A DNA stretch of 64,000 nucleotides from Thamnaconus septentrionalis (taxonomy: Eukaryota > Chordata > Actinopteri > Tetraodontiformes > Monacanthidae): the NCBI GenBank assembly GCA_009823395.1, contig CM020510.1, positions 7,287,773 to 7,351,772 on the forward strand. Direction: 5' to 3'. How positions within the stretch are numbered: position 1 is the stretch's first letter; the number at the start of each line of letters is the position of its first letter. The notes under the pieces are model-generated. The model worked only from the letters and a program-made list of their open reading frames with translations, did no database searches and had not been told where the DNA came from. Positions 24,930 to 49,014 of the stretch are shown here, piece after piece. Position numbers and translations under genes: made by a program.

Positions 24930-25863
24930 CCTGGTTTACGTTTAAGAGAAGAAAAAGGGGAAAAAAACAAAAAAAATTTAACTCCTGCAGATACACGATT
25001 TCTCCACAAGATAGAGCTCTTGCCACAAACATTATTTTTGCATCGTTTGCGGACATGGTCTGGATGTTGCACCAACCTGCTGGTTTTCCCTGAAGTCTTG
25101 GGGCGCATAAAATAAATAAATAAAGTAATAACAAAACGACGTGTGGTGCATCTGTTCACATCTTGGAGAATCTCAGGCACGCGTGTCACTGACTTGGTTA
25201 GAATAAAAGAAAAAAACAATGACGGGGAAACAGTGTTGCACTGACAGTGGAAAAAATTCGCTGCACTTGCGTCTCTGCTGCGAAAAATTAAATATGAAAT
25301 CACCGCCGCAGTGACGTCACACGGCGAGTTCTATTCCATTCAGGGAATCCCCAACTCAGCCTCGATCACCTCACTCTCATTCATCTCCCTGTGCGCGCGC
25401 ACGTGCACACGCTGCTGCAGTGGGACACACCGAGGAGAATCAATGTATGCGGAAAGGGTCTAAAAAAAAAAAAAAAAAACCGCGTCGAACCGTGATCCCC
25501 TATCATTAAAAAGAATATCAATACAAAGTGCTTCTTTTCGGACCTCAATGTTAATATATATATATATAAACCTAAACAAACTGGAAGTTGATTCCTTCTT
25601 ATCTGCGGGAGGAGAGCAGACGAGACATCACTGGTTGCTGCAGAGCTGTTGGCTCTCATCCATGAAGTGATGCTGATGCTGAGTGGAAGGAGGGGGAGGG
25701 AGGTGTGGCGCAAGAAGGAGGGAGGGAGACAGGACGCTGCCCTGCTCCAGCGCAATAGGTGTATTAAGTTGACTAAAGACAGCACTTTCTTAAACGGAAG
25801 TAGGCTAATAACAAATTGAAACTGATGTCAGAACGAGATTAAAGATAAGACACCCCGGGATAT

Positions 25864-25903
<40 letters not shown>

Positions 25904-26249
25904 GTAAAAACAATCACAGAAATTAGACACATCTAGAACATATGAAACATAATAAATATGACAAAAGATTTGAACATTGCTGGGTGGCCTTCTGTTCTAA
26001 AAACGTCACAGAGAAGAACAGGATTCATGTTAATATTCGTATTGGTTCTGCATACGTAGATGTGATTTTAAACAACTTTGTGATCAAAGTATGTTTTTGT
26101 TTTTGTTTCATTAGAAAAATAATTAACTATAATGAATAATTATATAAATGGGCATTATATTGTTCATTTTTTAATTTGAAACAGGGGACCTTCTATGTCA
26201 TAAAGGTAGCCAAAAGAGCTTTTTAGAAGCCCGGTTAAATTTCGACTTT

Positions 26250-26250
<1 letters not shown>
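24930..26250. other. aipl1-trarg1 intergenic region
   Basis: I see no gene here. It holds AT-rich sequence, a CRE-like TGACGTCA near 25,313, a short AT run near 25,554-25,568, and a 35-base poly-T run at 25866-25900. The right end probably carries upstream trarg1 control sequence. Confidence 0.5.
25866..25900. repeat. 35-base poly-T tract
   Basis: An uninterrupted run of 35 T residues followed by ACAGTAAAA. It could be the tail of a minus-strand retroposed element, but I see no recognisable element body to its right. Confidence 0.9.
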
Positions 26251-37818
<11,568 letters not shown>

Positions 37819-39440
37819 TAGGCTGCAGGCACAAGCAAGAAAAACCAGTCGGACAACAGAGGCATCGCGGCGGGCATAAGAGAGAAATCCCAACCCAAAA
37901 ACAAACCAAGACGACTCCTAATTCTATGATTAATGACACCACGATAACAACAACAACTACAACAAAGAAAACAGGTAACCTATGAGGGCAAAAGTACAAA
38001 AAATATCCGTCAGGAGTGCATGCTTTAGAATCCAGTAACATTTTGCTTGACCAAAAATAAAGTGAATCCTAAGAGTGGAGCAGGCTGAAACAGGAATGGC
38101 GAACATCTCAGTGTGTTCAGGAGGACTGGATGATGTGGTTGAGCTTTTTGGAAAAAATGGACTTCGTGCAGAAGAAGAGGACGGCCTGAGTACAAGAACA
38201 TTCTGCAGGATTCTGGGACTGGACTCCAAGTTTTCACATATACTCCTCATGTATTCTGTATGGAACCTCTTGCATTCAACGCATATGCAGTTACATATAT
38301 ACAAATATATATATATTTGAAGCATACCAGTACATACACAAATATAGATTTTTTTTTAAAAAAACGTTTGTAATGCCAAGTGTTGTTTTAGTTGGTCGTC
38401 TCAGCAGCGTTTTTTGGTTTTACCGCTTTGTTGAACAGAGATTTCAGCTTTTATTTTTTATTGATTATTTCTTTTTACACAGAAAATACAAATGAAAGTG
38501 ACCACCTGCATGCCTGAGTGTAGATAGCTGCCGTTTACACTTTGTCGGCACAGTCGACAGATTTTGCACATGAAGGAAGTGACGTGTGTAAATGCAGTGG
38601 AGTTTTGTGATCGATATATGAAGCTGATTGACCTTGTATCCTTTATTATGCTGCCGCCATCCGGCTCCGCTGGCCTCTCCTCTCCTCACCTTGTCTTGAC
38701 GTGCTGCTGGGCGCTTGCATGTGCAGCAACGACGCTAAACTGTTAAAACTTTTTTTCTTTTTTCACCCGATGAATGTTTTTTTCAGCTCCTTGTGCTGGT
38801 ATGATGTGTATTTATATGCTAAAATATAACACATACATATATGGATATATGCAACATGTAGGCATGCAAAACAGCCCAACTGGCTGTCACTCGACTTTTT
38901 GATAAACAAACAGACATTTATTGTCTGAGAGCAGCATTTAAATCACCCGTCTTCAGAAAAAGAACAGAATTCTGTGTCCACCCACTGCGACGCATCGTCG
39001 CAGCTTTATGCTTGCAAGCACAGGCGCATCTCTGTCAGGAACTCCTTTAACGTTGTGCGATTGCACCTTCTGTCGACTTTCCATGAGTTGTAAGGGCTCT
39101 CACAGGCAAAACAGGACAACCACCTGCTCTCCACGACTGTTAACAAACAAAACCCGTCCACTCCTGACGCGTTTTCCATCAGCGTCCGCCACAAAGACTT
39201 GTGCAACGTCATCCCATGTCCTTTCCAAATCCTGGGTGTACATAACAAGACACATCTGAAAGCAGCGAAACCCAAAGAGTCCTCGTGTTCAGCGGCAGGC
39301 TCGGTTGCCAGAACTGCTGCTGTGTAACCTCTGCAGAAAACAACCTTCACCACTTCCATTCCAGTTGTACTCTGTACCGGTCTTCATCTCTGTGATGTAC
39401 ATTTTGCATGTCTGGAATAAATCTTACCATGCATGGTCCA
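37819..39440 (+). other. trarg1 3' UTR (probable)
   Basis: After the exon 3 stop at 37816-37818 there is no further credible exon. AATAAA at 39416-39421 is a good end signal; an earlier AATAAA near 38,056 would give a shorter transcript. The true end is uncertain. Confidence 0.4.
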
Positions 39441-39444
39441 ACAT

Positions 39445-41300
39445 TTTGCTTGTCCAGTGACGCCGTTTTTGAGCAAGTTTTTGTGTTGATGGATCAAATG
39501 AGGTTTTTAACGGACCCAGGGCGGCTCCGAGGCGACTACAACCAAGAGGACGCCAACTGTGCCGTGCTACTGACATCTCTGAGATGCCGATTGTTGTCAT
39601 TACACTTAGCAGAGACCATCATTCACCAGTCACCTATTTAGGCCGAGCTGAGAATGTGCAGGGAGCCCGTTTAGCTTTTTATGGTGCACGTATAAAGTAA
39701 AACTGCAAGATCTAGTGCAGTTTTGCACAGTAGGACATCATGCCCATGAATTGATTATTTCCCTTTTTTTTTATGAAAATTACTTTTACTCCAAGGCCAC
39801 ATGCAGTCTCTGATGTGTCTGACAGCCACTGAGGAGCAAAAATAAAAAAGACACAATTCAGGGCTGGCATAAAGTGACAAACCTACGAATGGTTGCTGCC
39901 TTCATAAAACAGCAGACATTAAGAAATGCAATAAAAATGCAAATTTTCTTTTGATAAGCACTTACTCTGGGTTTGAGATGCAATCTTAGTGCTGCAACAC
40001 ACTGCCTGTTTGTCAGAGCACGGTGCCTTTGCTGCTCCTCCAAACTGAAGGTTCCGCCTCTTAAATATTTAACAGTCAGACGCCGGACGTTGTGTACATT
40101 CTAAACTAAATTTAGCCGTCGGCACAGGATTCCCCTTCCAAAGGAAGCGAGAGATTCATAAGGCAGAGAGAAAAGGCAACTCTGTCAAAAAAAAACAACA
40201 ACCCAAAATGCCACATCAGCATGAGGACATTTCACAAACAAAACCTGCTGCTCCGACTCCGCGTTCCCAGCCTTCTGTCCTTTTGTGATGAAAGCATCAA
40301 ACAGATGGAATGAGGACGAGAAACCAAATTTATCCTCTTCAGCCCACTGAAGTGAGACAATTTTATTTAGGACTGCAGTCGAGCAACAGACTGGAGCTCT
40401 GAGACAGAAACACTCGAGGTTGATGTCCCTCATTTTCAGAGGCTCCATTGACTCAGAACTGACAATTTTCAATAGCCAGATATAAGATCTTGCATTACTT
40501 ACTGCATTATTTCACTTTATGCCAATTTTCAACTGTGTAACATTCATGGGCTCGGACAGGAACTGGGGCGAAGTGGTTCCATCCTCTACATCTGGGACTA
40601 AACCTCCATCAGTCCTGATCAGGAAAGGGTGCAAATGTTGACATTTAAAGGTCTCACGTTACAGACACTTGAATTCATCCATTTATTCATTTTCTATCAC
40701 CCATTATCTTGCACTCAGGGGTCTGGAAGCTTTACTTTGCACAATACATTGTCCGAAAATCTTTACAGATCACCAGGAAACCGCATATTTAACCCTCTGT
40801 TCACAGCCTCCTACAAAAATATCAGCGTTGGGCTTTCTTTAAAAACTGATGCTTTGCTTGATTCAGTGTTTGGAATAGGACAACAACTCGGTGGTGTACA
40901 AGGGAAGAACTAACTCAGGTCTGTGGGTGAGGTATCAGTGCCCTCTGTGACATCACAAAGTGCTGAGTTCCAGACATGAGTGGGCCATCAAAGATTTTAT
41001 ATTTAAAAAAAACAAAAAAAAAAAGGGAAGCAAGCAAAAGTACGTAAAAGATGATGTTTCCTATTTTTGGAGTTCACAAAAAAGAGCCACAGTGTTACAA
41101 AACAGTCGGAAAGTCAATTTTTGCACAGCAGAGGACCTTTAAGGGATCGTACCACATCCCTAAAGCTACAATATTTATGAGATTGCATTATTTAATGCTT
41201 TGTCAGTACCCGGCTGCAGTACTTCGGTAGTTTAAGGTGAACAAAAAAGATTTTTGACTTATTTTTCAACAGAAGTTAGATATTAAAACAATGAAATAAA
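39445..41300. other. Convergent trarg1-gosr1 intergenic region
   Basis: No gene recognised. The right part is taken up by a copy of the TIR-element family at 40645-41142. The two flanking genes are transcribed toward each other here. Confidence 0.6.
40645..41142. mobile_element. TIR element (MITE-like), second full-length copy
   Basis: The ends are TTAAAGGTC at 40645-40653 and its exact reverse complement GACCTTTAA at 41134-41142. Inside are the two family motifs: CCCTCTGTTCACAGCCTCC near 40,793 and TGACATCACAAAG at 40948-40960. There is no transposase frame, so it is non-autonomous. End sequence and size fit a hAT-like MITE. I cannot see a clean 8-bp target duplication. Confidence 0.6.
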
Positions 41301-41775
41301 ACATGTTGAGTATATTTTATTGCAACAAACCATGTGGCAAAATGTTGATATGAATAATTTATTAATTCACATTTTACAGCTTGCATCAACCCATTTGTCC
41401 CGCCCCATCAGTTTAAAAAAAGATAAACTCCTTCAGTCGTACAATTCTTACAATCTCTCCAAAGCTTTCCAACGTTCTCTCCAAACCAGCTTAACGTGAT
41501 TTATTTAAAAAACGATTTTCATTCCTGGTCCTCCTCGTCTTGATGGACAGAACAGCACCCAGCAAGTAGCACTTTGTCCATTTTCCCCACATGAAAACAA
41601 GTTCAAAAGTTCATGTTGCTGAAAATCAAGAAGTGGACCGACCGAACGTGGTTCTGCTCCGAAGTACCTCAGGGTTTTCTCCAATTACAGAGCTCAGTCT
41701 TCCTTTGGTTCGCCACGTCACAAAATGAGCAAGAGAGTCCTCCTCGGTTTAAAAGACGGCACCTGACCGGTGGGT
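41301..41775 (-). other. gosr1 3' UTR with polyadenylation signal
   Basis: Read on the minus strand, the stop codon at 41778-41776 is followed about 455 bases later by AATAAA (plus-strand TTTATT at 41316-41321). The implied transcript end is near 41,300. Confidence 0.55.
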
Positions 41776-43056
41776 TTAGTGTAAAGCATAGAGCAGGAGC
41801 AGAATGGTGCAGAAGCCGATCACCGAGCCGAGGATAAGGGAGTCCCGCCTCTTCCGCAGGTTGATTCGTTGGATCAGATTGTTGATGGTCGGGAACCGAT
41901 CTGAGAGGGTCGCGGGTTAAAGAAGGTGCTGAAGTCTCATCTGGGAGGCAACTTCCCATTACATTGCAAGGCAACTAGTTTGGTAAGAGTTAAATTCTCA
42001 AGTCTTGCTTTTTTATTTTGTCAAGTTACAACAGGGACTGGACAAAAGTCCATCGAACTTACCAATCAGTCACCTTGAAGTTGATACACAAGCATGAAGC
42101 AAATTCAGCTAGTTGCCGAAAATAATAAAGTTGAAAAAAACAGGAAGTGACCGCGAGCCCTGCTAAAGCTATTAAGATTAGCATTTGTGCAACAACCGAG
42201 GCATATTTATAAAAGATGGATGCCATCTATTATCAGAGAAACAAAAGAAGAAAGAATCTCAGTGAGGTCCAAGATGTGGAGAACACCAACAGTGGCAGGA
42301 ACACACACGCATGTACAGTGCATCTGCAGCTCTAAGGATACTGGCCAGCATGTTGACTGTGCTCTGAATGGATTTCAGCATGGCCCTCTGGGAGGTCATG
42401 TTCTCCTTGGTCGCCATGGCAATGCTAAACAAATAAAAAAGCGAGAGAGAGAAAAGAAAAAAAAGAGGAGGGGGATAAAGGTCCTCAAAATAGAGGTAGA
42501 GCAGCAGCAATAACTGTGAAGAATGAAACCCGACAGAAGAGACTGCTGGGGAAATCAGTGGTTTGCAAACGCACAACAACACACAAGCAAGTAAATAAAT
42601 GAAAAACCTGCCTATATTAACACTTTCTACGCTCAGCGTTAGTGATCAATGTCACTCCGGTCAACTCCCACGTTACGAGCCGCGTGAGTCTTGCAGAAGG
42701 AAGTCAAGGTGTGAAATTGCACCTGTGCAACTACTGCTGCCTTGAACCTGCCAGTCAGCATCTTTCAAGGCAGGAGAAGTGCAGCTGGACAGCAGGAGGA
42801 GAAAACTTTCAGACTCTCTGCTTGCCCTCTGAGGCGTTTGTAACACACACAGAATGATCAACTGGGGGGAATTTTCAAACCTTCGGCAGCAGTCAGATAC
42901 AAATATTACAATGATTTAAGAAATATTTGTCATTTTTTTTGCTCTAACAGCAACTCAAATAGATCACTTTTTTTTTTTACTCAAGATGCTATGAAATCAC
43001 TGTGTCGAAAAGGATCAAATCAATTTCTATGCAGGTGCTAGTAGTTGTGTGGCGAG

Positions 43057-43109
<53 letters not shown>

Positions 43110-46100
43110 CGCGTGTGTGCACGAGGGAGCCGGAGGCATCTCCTGGCAGTCTTGGCCTGGCAGCAGTGGTTTGTGGGGGATCGTGTTCTCCTCAGTCAGG
43201 GGGGAACAATTTGCTGACGCCAACAAGCTCCCGCCAGCCTTTATCTCAAAGTTAACCAGCTCAGGAGAATCAGAGCCTCGGGATAAAGATTCCCTTACAC
43301 GCACACACACACAGATACACACACGTGTGCGATCAGCTGCAGTCACACTGCTTCACCTGCCTGATGTTTCTATTGCAACGCAACTGGATTAAATTCTTCG
43401 GTCAAAATATACTGTAAGTTATATATAAGTTATGTATAGTTTAGTGCAGATTCATGTGGCATCAAGTCACTGGGTCACATGACGAGTTGTACTTCACTCT
43501 AACTTACCCATCTGATGCTGTGACTTCAACAGGAGTGTATCAACTTATTTTGTTATACAATAAATACAGGTTAAATCAAGAGTTGGGAGCTGACATGGAG
43601 ATCCACTTCTTCCATAAGAGAGAAAGTAGGACTTACCTTATTGTGTCATCCATCAACCGGTCTGAACTGTAGATGAGCAGGAGGACACGCGGTGAAGGAG
43701 GAAAGAGAATTGAGTTAGTAACACGAGGCAGCACACAGGACGGTAAGAAATAAATGACAAAATGATTGATATTGACTATAAAATTAACTGAAACACAGAG
43801 TATTCCTGTAAGTTGGTGGAGGGACTGAAGTTGATTCTGAATCATCTCGAGTTCAATTCTTAACACGCTAGGATTCTATAACTAATCAGAGGCCGGAGGT
43901 GCAGCACAGGCCGCTAAAAGCAGTTTGATCAGAACTGAATTGCATTTTCAAGAGGAGACAAACCCAACTGGTTCACTCCGAACCAGGTTACTTCCTGTTG
44001 TCCAGCAGTTAATACTGAAAGATGTGGACACGCACAAAGGAAGCAAACGCCAGCACCCAAAAACATCTTTTCTTGTTCCACCGATTTTTGGTGTCAGGTT
44101 GTTCATTAACTAACGACGGTGCTCTCGGCTCGCACATTCCAGAAAACTAAAGGAGAACAAACACACAAACCAACAATGATAGATTTATACCTTGGCATTG
44201 TCACTGAGCACTTTCCATAAACCATCAAGCAAGTTGATGCATTCAGGAAAACTGACAATAAATGAAGGGAGACCAAATCAAATCAAATCAAAACCACTCA
44301 CCAAACTGTGGCCCTAAAACAAACCACTCCCGAAATTCACAAATAATGTGACCGGATGTGATGTTGGCAGTCAAAGCCACAGCGCCAGCCATAAAGTCCC
44401 AGTGAAAGAGTTTTTGGCGCAAGGGAAAACTTTCAGAAGAAAGTAGCTGTGCGTCGACCGTCACCTTCCAGCTGATAGGACAACTCGCACCTTCTCCATG
44501 CTGTCTTGAAGTGAGGGGCAAACTTGCCATATGGCTCGGCACGCACCCACACACGGCTGGCTACTGCACTCCTGTGTGCGCTGAAGTAGCGTTTTCGCTC
44601 TTGAACAGACGGCAAGCGGACCCTCAGAGGAGTTTCAAAGTCCACACTAATCAAAATGGTAGAGAAACTGAGGAAGACTTCAGGGACAAAAGAATCACGG
44701 CTCTCATGAGCACGGTGAAGTCTGACAGGAACAAGGCTACAAAAAGGCCGACTGTTTGTGTTAGAACTCCAAAAGCAAATACTAATAGCAACATAACAGT
44801 TCCATTTGGTGGAATTATATCTTCAGGAACCAACCTGACCATCTAAACGAGAAGGAAGGACTTAAACTGCCAGAGGAGAAATAATTTCCTGGATCATATA
44901 CCAACACAATCACGGTGGGACAACTGCCTGATACACTCTGGAATGCTGCATCTTATTCTTATTCTTTTTTTTAAGTCATTACCTCCACGTGTGCCACTTT
45001 CTTTACGTCATCCAAGCAGATCATCTATTGCTCACACAGTTCTCACAGCTTTTTGTAATAGAAGTGCACATCCTTCTCCCAGGTTTCTAGCACGTGTCAG
45101 TGGGAAACAGGACAATCCTGATTCTGGAAAAAATGAATGTGTTGCTTGCATGCTCATCTCCAACCTTTTCTTTTTCTTTCTTTCTCTTGACTTCATCACA
45201 TTCAGGTCTGTGATGCCAGACACCTGACATGGTCACTGTGACCAGCCTTGTTTGTAAGGCTGCATGTTACCAAGGCAGTGGTGACTGGCTTCTGCTCTTG
45301 CATTAAAAGGAAGCAAAATCACTGCTGCCCACTGGTGATTTGTCATGTTATTGCTGGCGCTGCCATCCTGAGACAGCTGGCGGGCAAAATGCTGCGAATG
45401 CCAGTAATTGTGATGCGCGGCACGCTGGAAATGGGACTGTGCAGCTCGGCTACAAAATATATCAAGTATTTTCAGTCACTGGACAGCTAAACATTTCAGC
45501 TTCTAAAACAGATATTATGTCAACTTGATGATTTGACTGTTTTTCTTACGTTATACTTATCATAACGTAAAGAAAAATGACCCTGCCAAAATTAAACTTG
45601 TGTCTGTGCACTGCATTTACACGATAAATTGTGAGCAGAGCAGCTGAAGAGAGCGACTTCGAACTGCAGGAGCCTTGATTCATAGTGTTTTCATATGCAG
45701 GGATGAGATGAGGCTAAAGATTGATGCTTTATTCCCTCCGTCACGATGCAGCACTGGCCGCGCTTTAGCCGCCTGAGGTCTCAGCTTTGAGTAGGTTCCT
45801 TCCATTTGCCACTTTTGCGGCGTTTTGCTCCAGTCGTTAAATCGCTCGTTAGTGGCAAGCTAATTACCGTTTCCCAAGTGCGATGAATCAACCCTCGGCA
45901 GCCCACTGTGCACCACTTAAGGGGACGTGTTTGTTTTTCAGAACAGTTTAGAACAAACCAAAAGTTTCCGTCCAGACTTCAAAATTTTACTTAATCCCAA
46001 TTATTATCATTAAATATTTGCCAGAGAATTTTGTCACACAAAAAAATCATTATTTTGTATTTCATTGTTAAAACGACAAAACAGGGGAAACAAAATTCTT

Positions 46101-48736
46101 GTAGTTCTTGTACTCTGGATGTGTACATCTTGCAAAAACATCCAGTTCTGAGCTGGACGCAGTAGTTCAGGTGCAGCATGTGGGCAGACGTTGGCTGCAC
46201 TAAATGAAACTGCACTTGGAGACTTAACGCTGATTCTTAGCGTTATACAATACATCACAAATGCATTATGTGTAAAAAAATAAAAAAAAATAAAATAAAA
46301 TTCTTCCACCACTTTATATGGTATTTACATTTGAAATCTTCATAGAATTGCCATGTATTCCACAAACTACAGCGTTGACAACTATTTCTGCGTTGGGTCG
46401 AAGAAACGGATGAAGAAACTGAGCTGACACCTTCAGACGGGAACCAGTTGTGTCGCTACTGCCCTGACTGAACCTTTCAAACTTTATGCACTGAGTTTGA
46501 ACCGTTGGATTCCCCTGGTGAGCCAGATGGAAGCAGGAGAACATCTTACCCAAAATGCCAAGTGTTTTCCACTGCTGGCTACATTAGCATACAAGGAGTC
46601 TCAGTGGGCGACAGACCAGATGCATTTTGTCACATTTCATGGTCAAGGAGAGACGGCAGATACAACAAAATGGATGGATAGTAAAAACATGGCTATTGAA
46701 TTTAGGACAAAAGGAAAAAGACATGAATGAAAGACTGATTTAGATAATTGTAGCTGATAATTATGCCTGAGGAAGTTGTGAACTACTTGCTGAACTTCTT
46801 GACGCGGATCACTCGCTTCGTCAAATGATAAATAAATGTAAAGAATCTGTCAGACAGGAAGTCCTTATCGGAGTGACCACCACCATTAGGGCTGCTTCAG
46901 CATGAACTTTTAATGGGTCTGCCTCTCCCTCCCTCTGGTTTATTCATGAACGCAGATCTTTATGGCAGAGGCTGATGGAAAAACAGATACGTGGGACGTG
47001 GTAGAGCGAGGGAGATAAAGATGAGATCATTCTGTTCCCCAGCCGCTGAAAGGCTAACTGTTGTACTTGGGCCTCAACAGCAACAAGTGAGTGTTTCAAG
47101 CACCTGAATGTTGCGGCCTCCCTTAAATTTGTACAGCGGCCAAGTTCAGCTATGACAGTATTCCCCATGACACCCGTCCATGCATTTATCATTCCAACTT
47201 TCAATAGAAAATGCTTTCAATTTGTCTTCTTTTAACAAGGAAGAAGGGTGACTGACAAGGGAAGTACATTAGAGGTTCAGTTGGGATTTAAATGAAAAGT
47301 TCCTGCATAAGAAGACAAACAGTGCAGCAAGAAGACGCCTGGAGCGACGCCGACTCAGCGAACAAACCAGATTGATCAGCTTGATTGTGACGGTTCATCC
47401 AAGCAACTTCCAAGTATTGCCTCCCCTTCCAAAATGCTTTGCTAGATGGATGCGTGAGATAAACTTAAGGGGTGGTGTCTGCTGCTGGGCACGTATTTCA
47501 CTGCAACTCTGAGATTTCAACACATTCTACTGACGGGTAATCAGCATGTACGTCTATTCACCCTCCTCAGATCAGAAGATATACAATATAGACGCATGGT
47601 AACAGATGTGTGATGAGCAGATTTTTGTCCAAGCAATCCATTTAAATTCAAATATCCTGGCTTGTGTAACAACAACATGAGGGCAAAATTGTCATCCTTC
47701 CTTCCACAATCTCAACAACCTGGTGCAACTAATGTGGAAATCTGCCGTCGCTATCCTCAAAACACCAAGAGAGGAAAGTGACTTTACAGTCGACGGGCTT
47801 ATTAGTTTCTCTCCATAATTAACGTGAGCTTGGAAGCGCTCCGTTCCCAGCGGCTATTTTTGGCTTCACCGGCATGAAGAGCGATGCCAACGTCAACGGC
47901 AAGGAGCTGAACAACTTCTGTATCATTGCTGAAGGCGTCTCTTGAACACGACGTGCCACCCTGTCGGGAAAACCTCTCCACTCCATCCAGCAGCCGAGCC
48001 CTGCAGACCGCCGATCCGGCCGCTAACACATTACACTCCCCGACTGTTAAGGCCCTCTTTCCTGCTTTATTGTTCTAACTGGATCAATCCGGTGTAACTC
48101 GAGCTCCATCCGCAATCTCCACTCTCCGCCCAGCTCCTTTGTCAATGGACCGAGGGAAGCCCTGAGATATGCAGTAGGTTGTGGTTTAACAGCTAATTTC
48201 ATTAGCGATGGCTGATCGATATTTCCGAACGGTGGCTCGGCTGCTGGGAAAGGAATCAGGAGAGTCGGCGCATCGTGTCGCAGCCAATCGTGTTCACCTT
48301 TTCCACATTTACGTAGTAACCCAATCACCATAATCCAATCTACTGCTGATTGCCTGGAATGAATTTTCAAGCACTACGGTCATTTATGTATGAGTCCAAT
48401 TGAACAAATTTGGTGGTAAAAACAAGTGGCTCCACTGGCGACGTGAGACGAGGAAGCAAAGATTCCTGCAAGTCCACCGTTTCACGCTGTGGATCTCTTG
48501 CTGCCAAAGAGGCAGAGCAGCTGTTACGTGGGTACTGGGCCAGAAATTGACCAAAGTGCCTCTCAAGAATTTTCTCAAAGTCATGCTCAACGCGGGCCGT
48601 TGAAGCCGGTGCAATGCCGTCTGCAGACAAGAGTTGCGCTGCTGCTGCAAAACCTGATCACCAACAACAAGCTCCACAAATGTGAACAAATGCGCAGAAT
48701 AGATTTTTTTCCCGGTGACTTACCAGACAATCTACC

Positions 48737-48787
<51 letters not shown>

Positions 48788-48952
48788 GTGCTGACATCTA
48801 ATTTTACTCTCCACGCTGGGTGCCTCTAGCACACAGGTACACGCGAGCAGTGCTCACAAACTTTGCTCCTACATGCTGTTCTGCAGTGGCTGAGAGTCAG
48901 CCAAACGGTGGAAGGATACTAATGAGGTTGGTGGCAGATCACAGCCGGAGCC

Positions 48953-49014
<62 letters not shown>

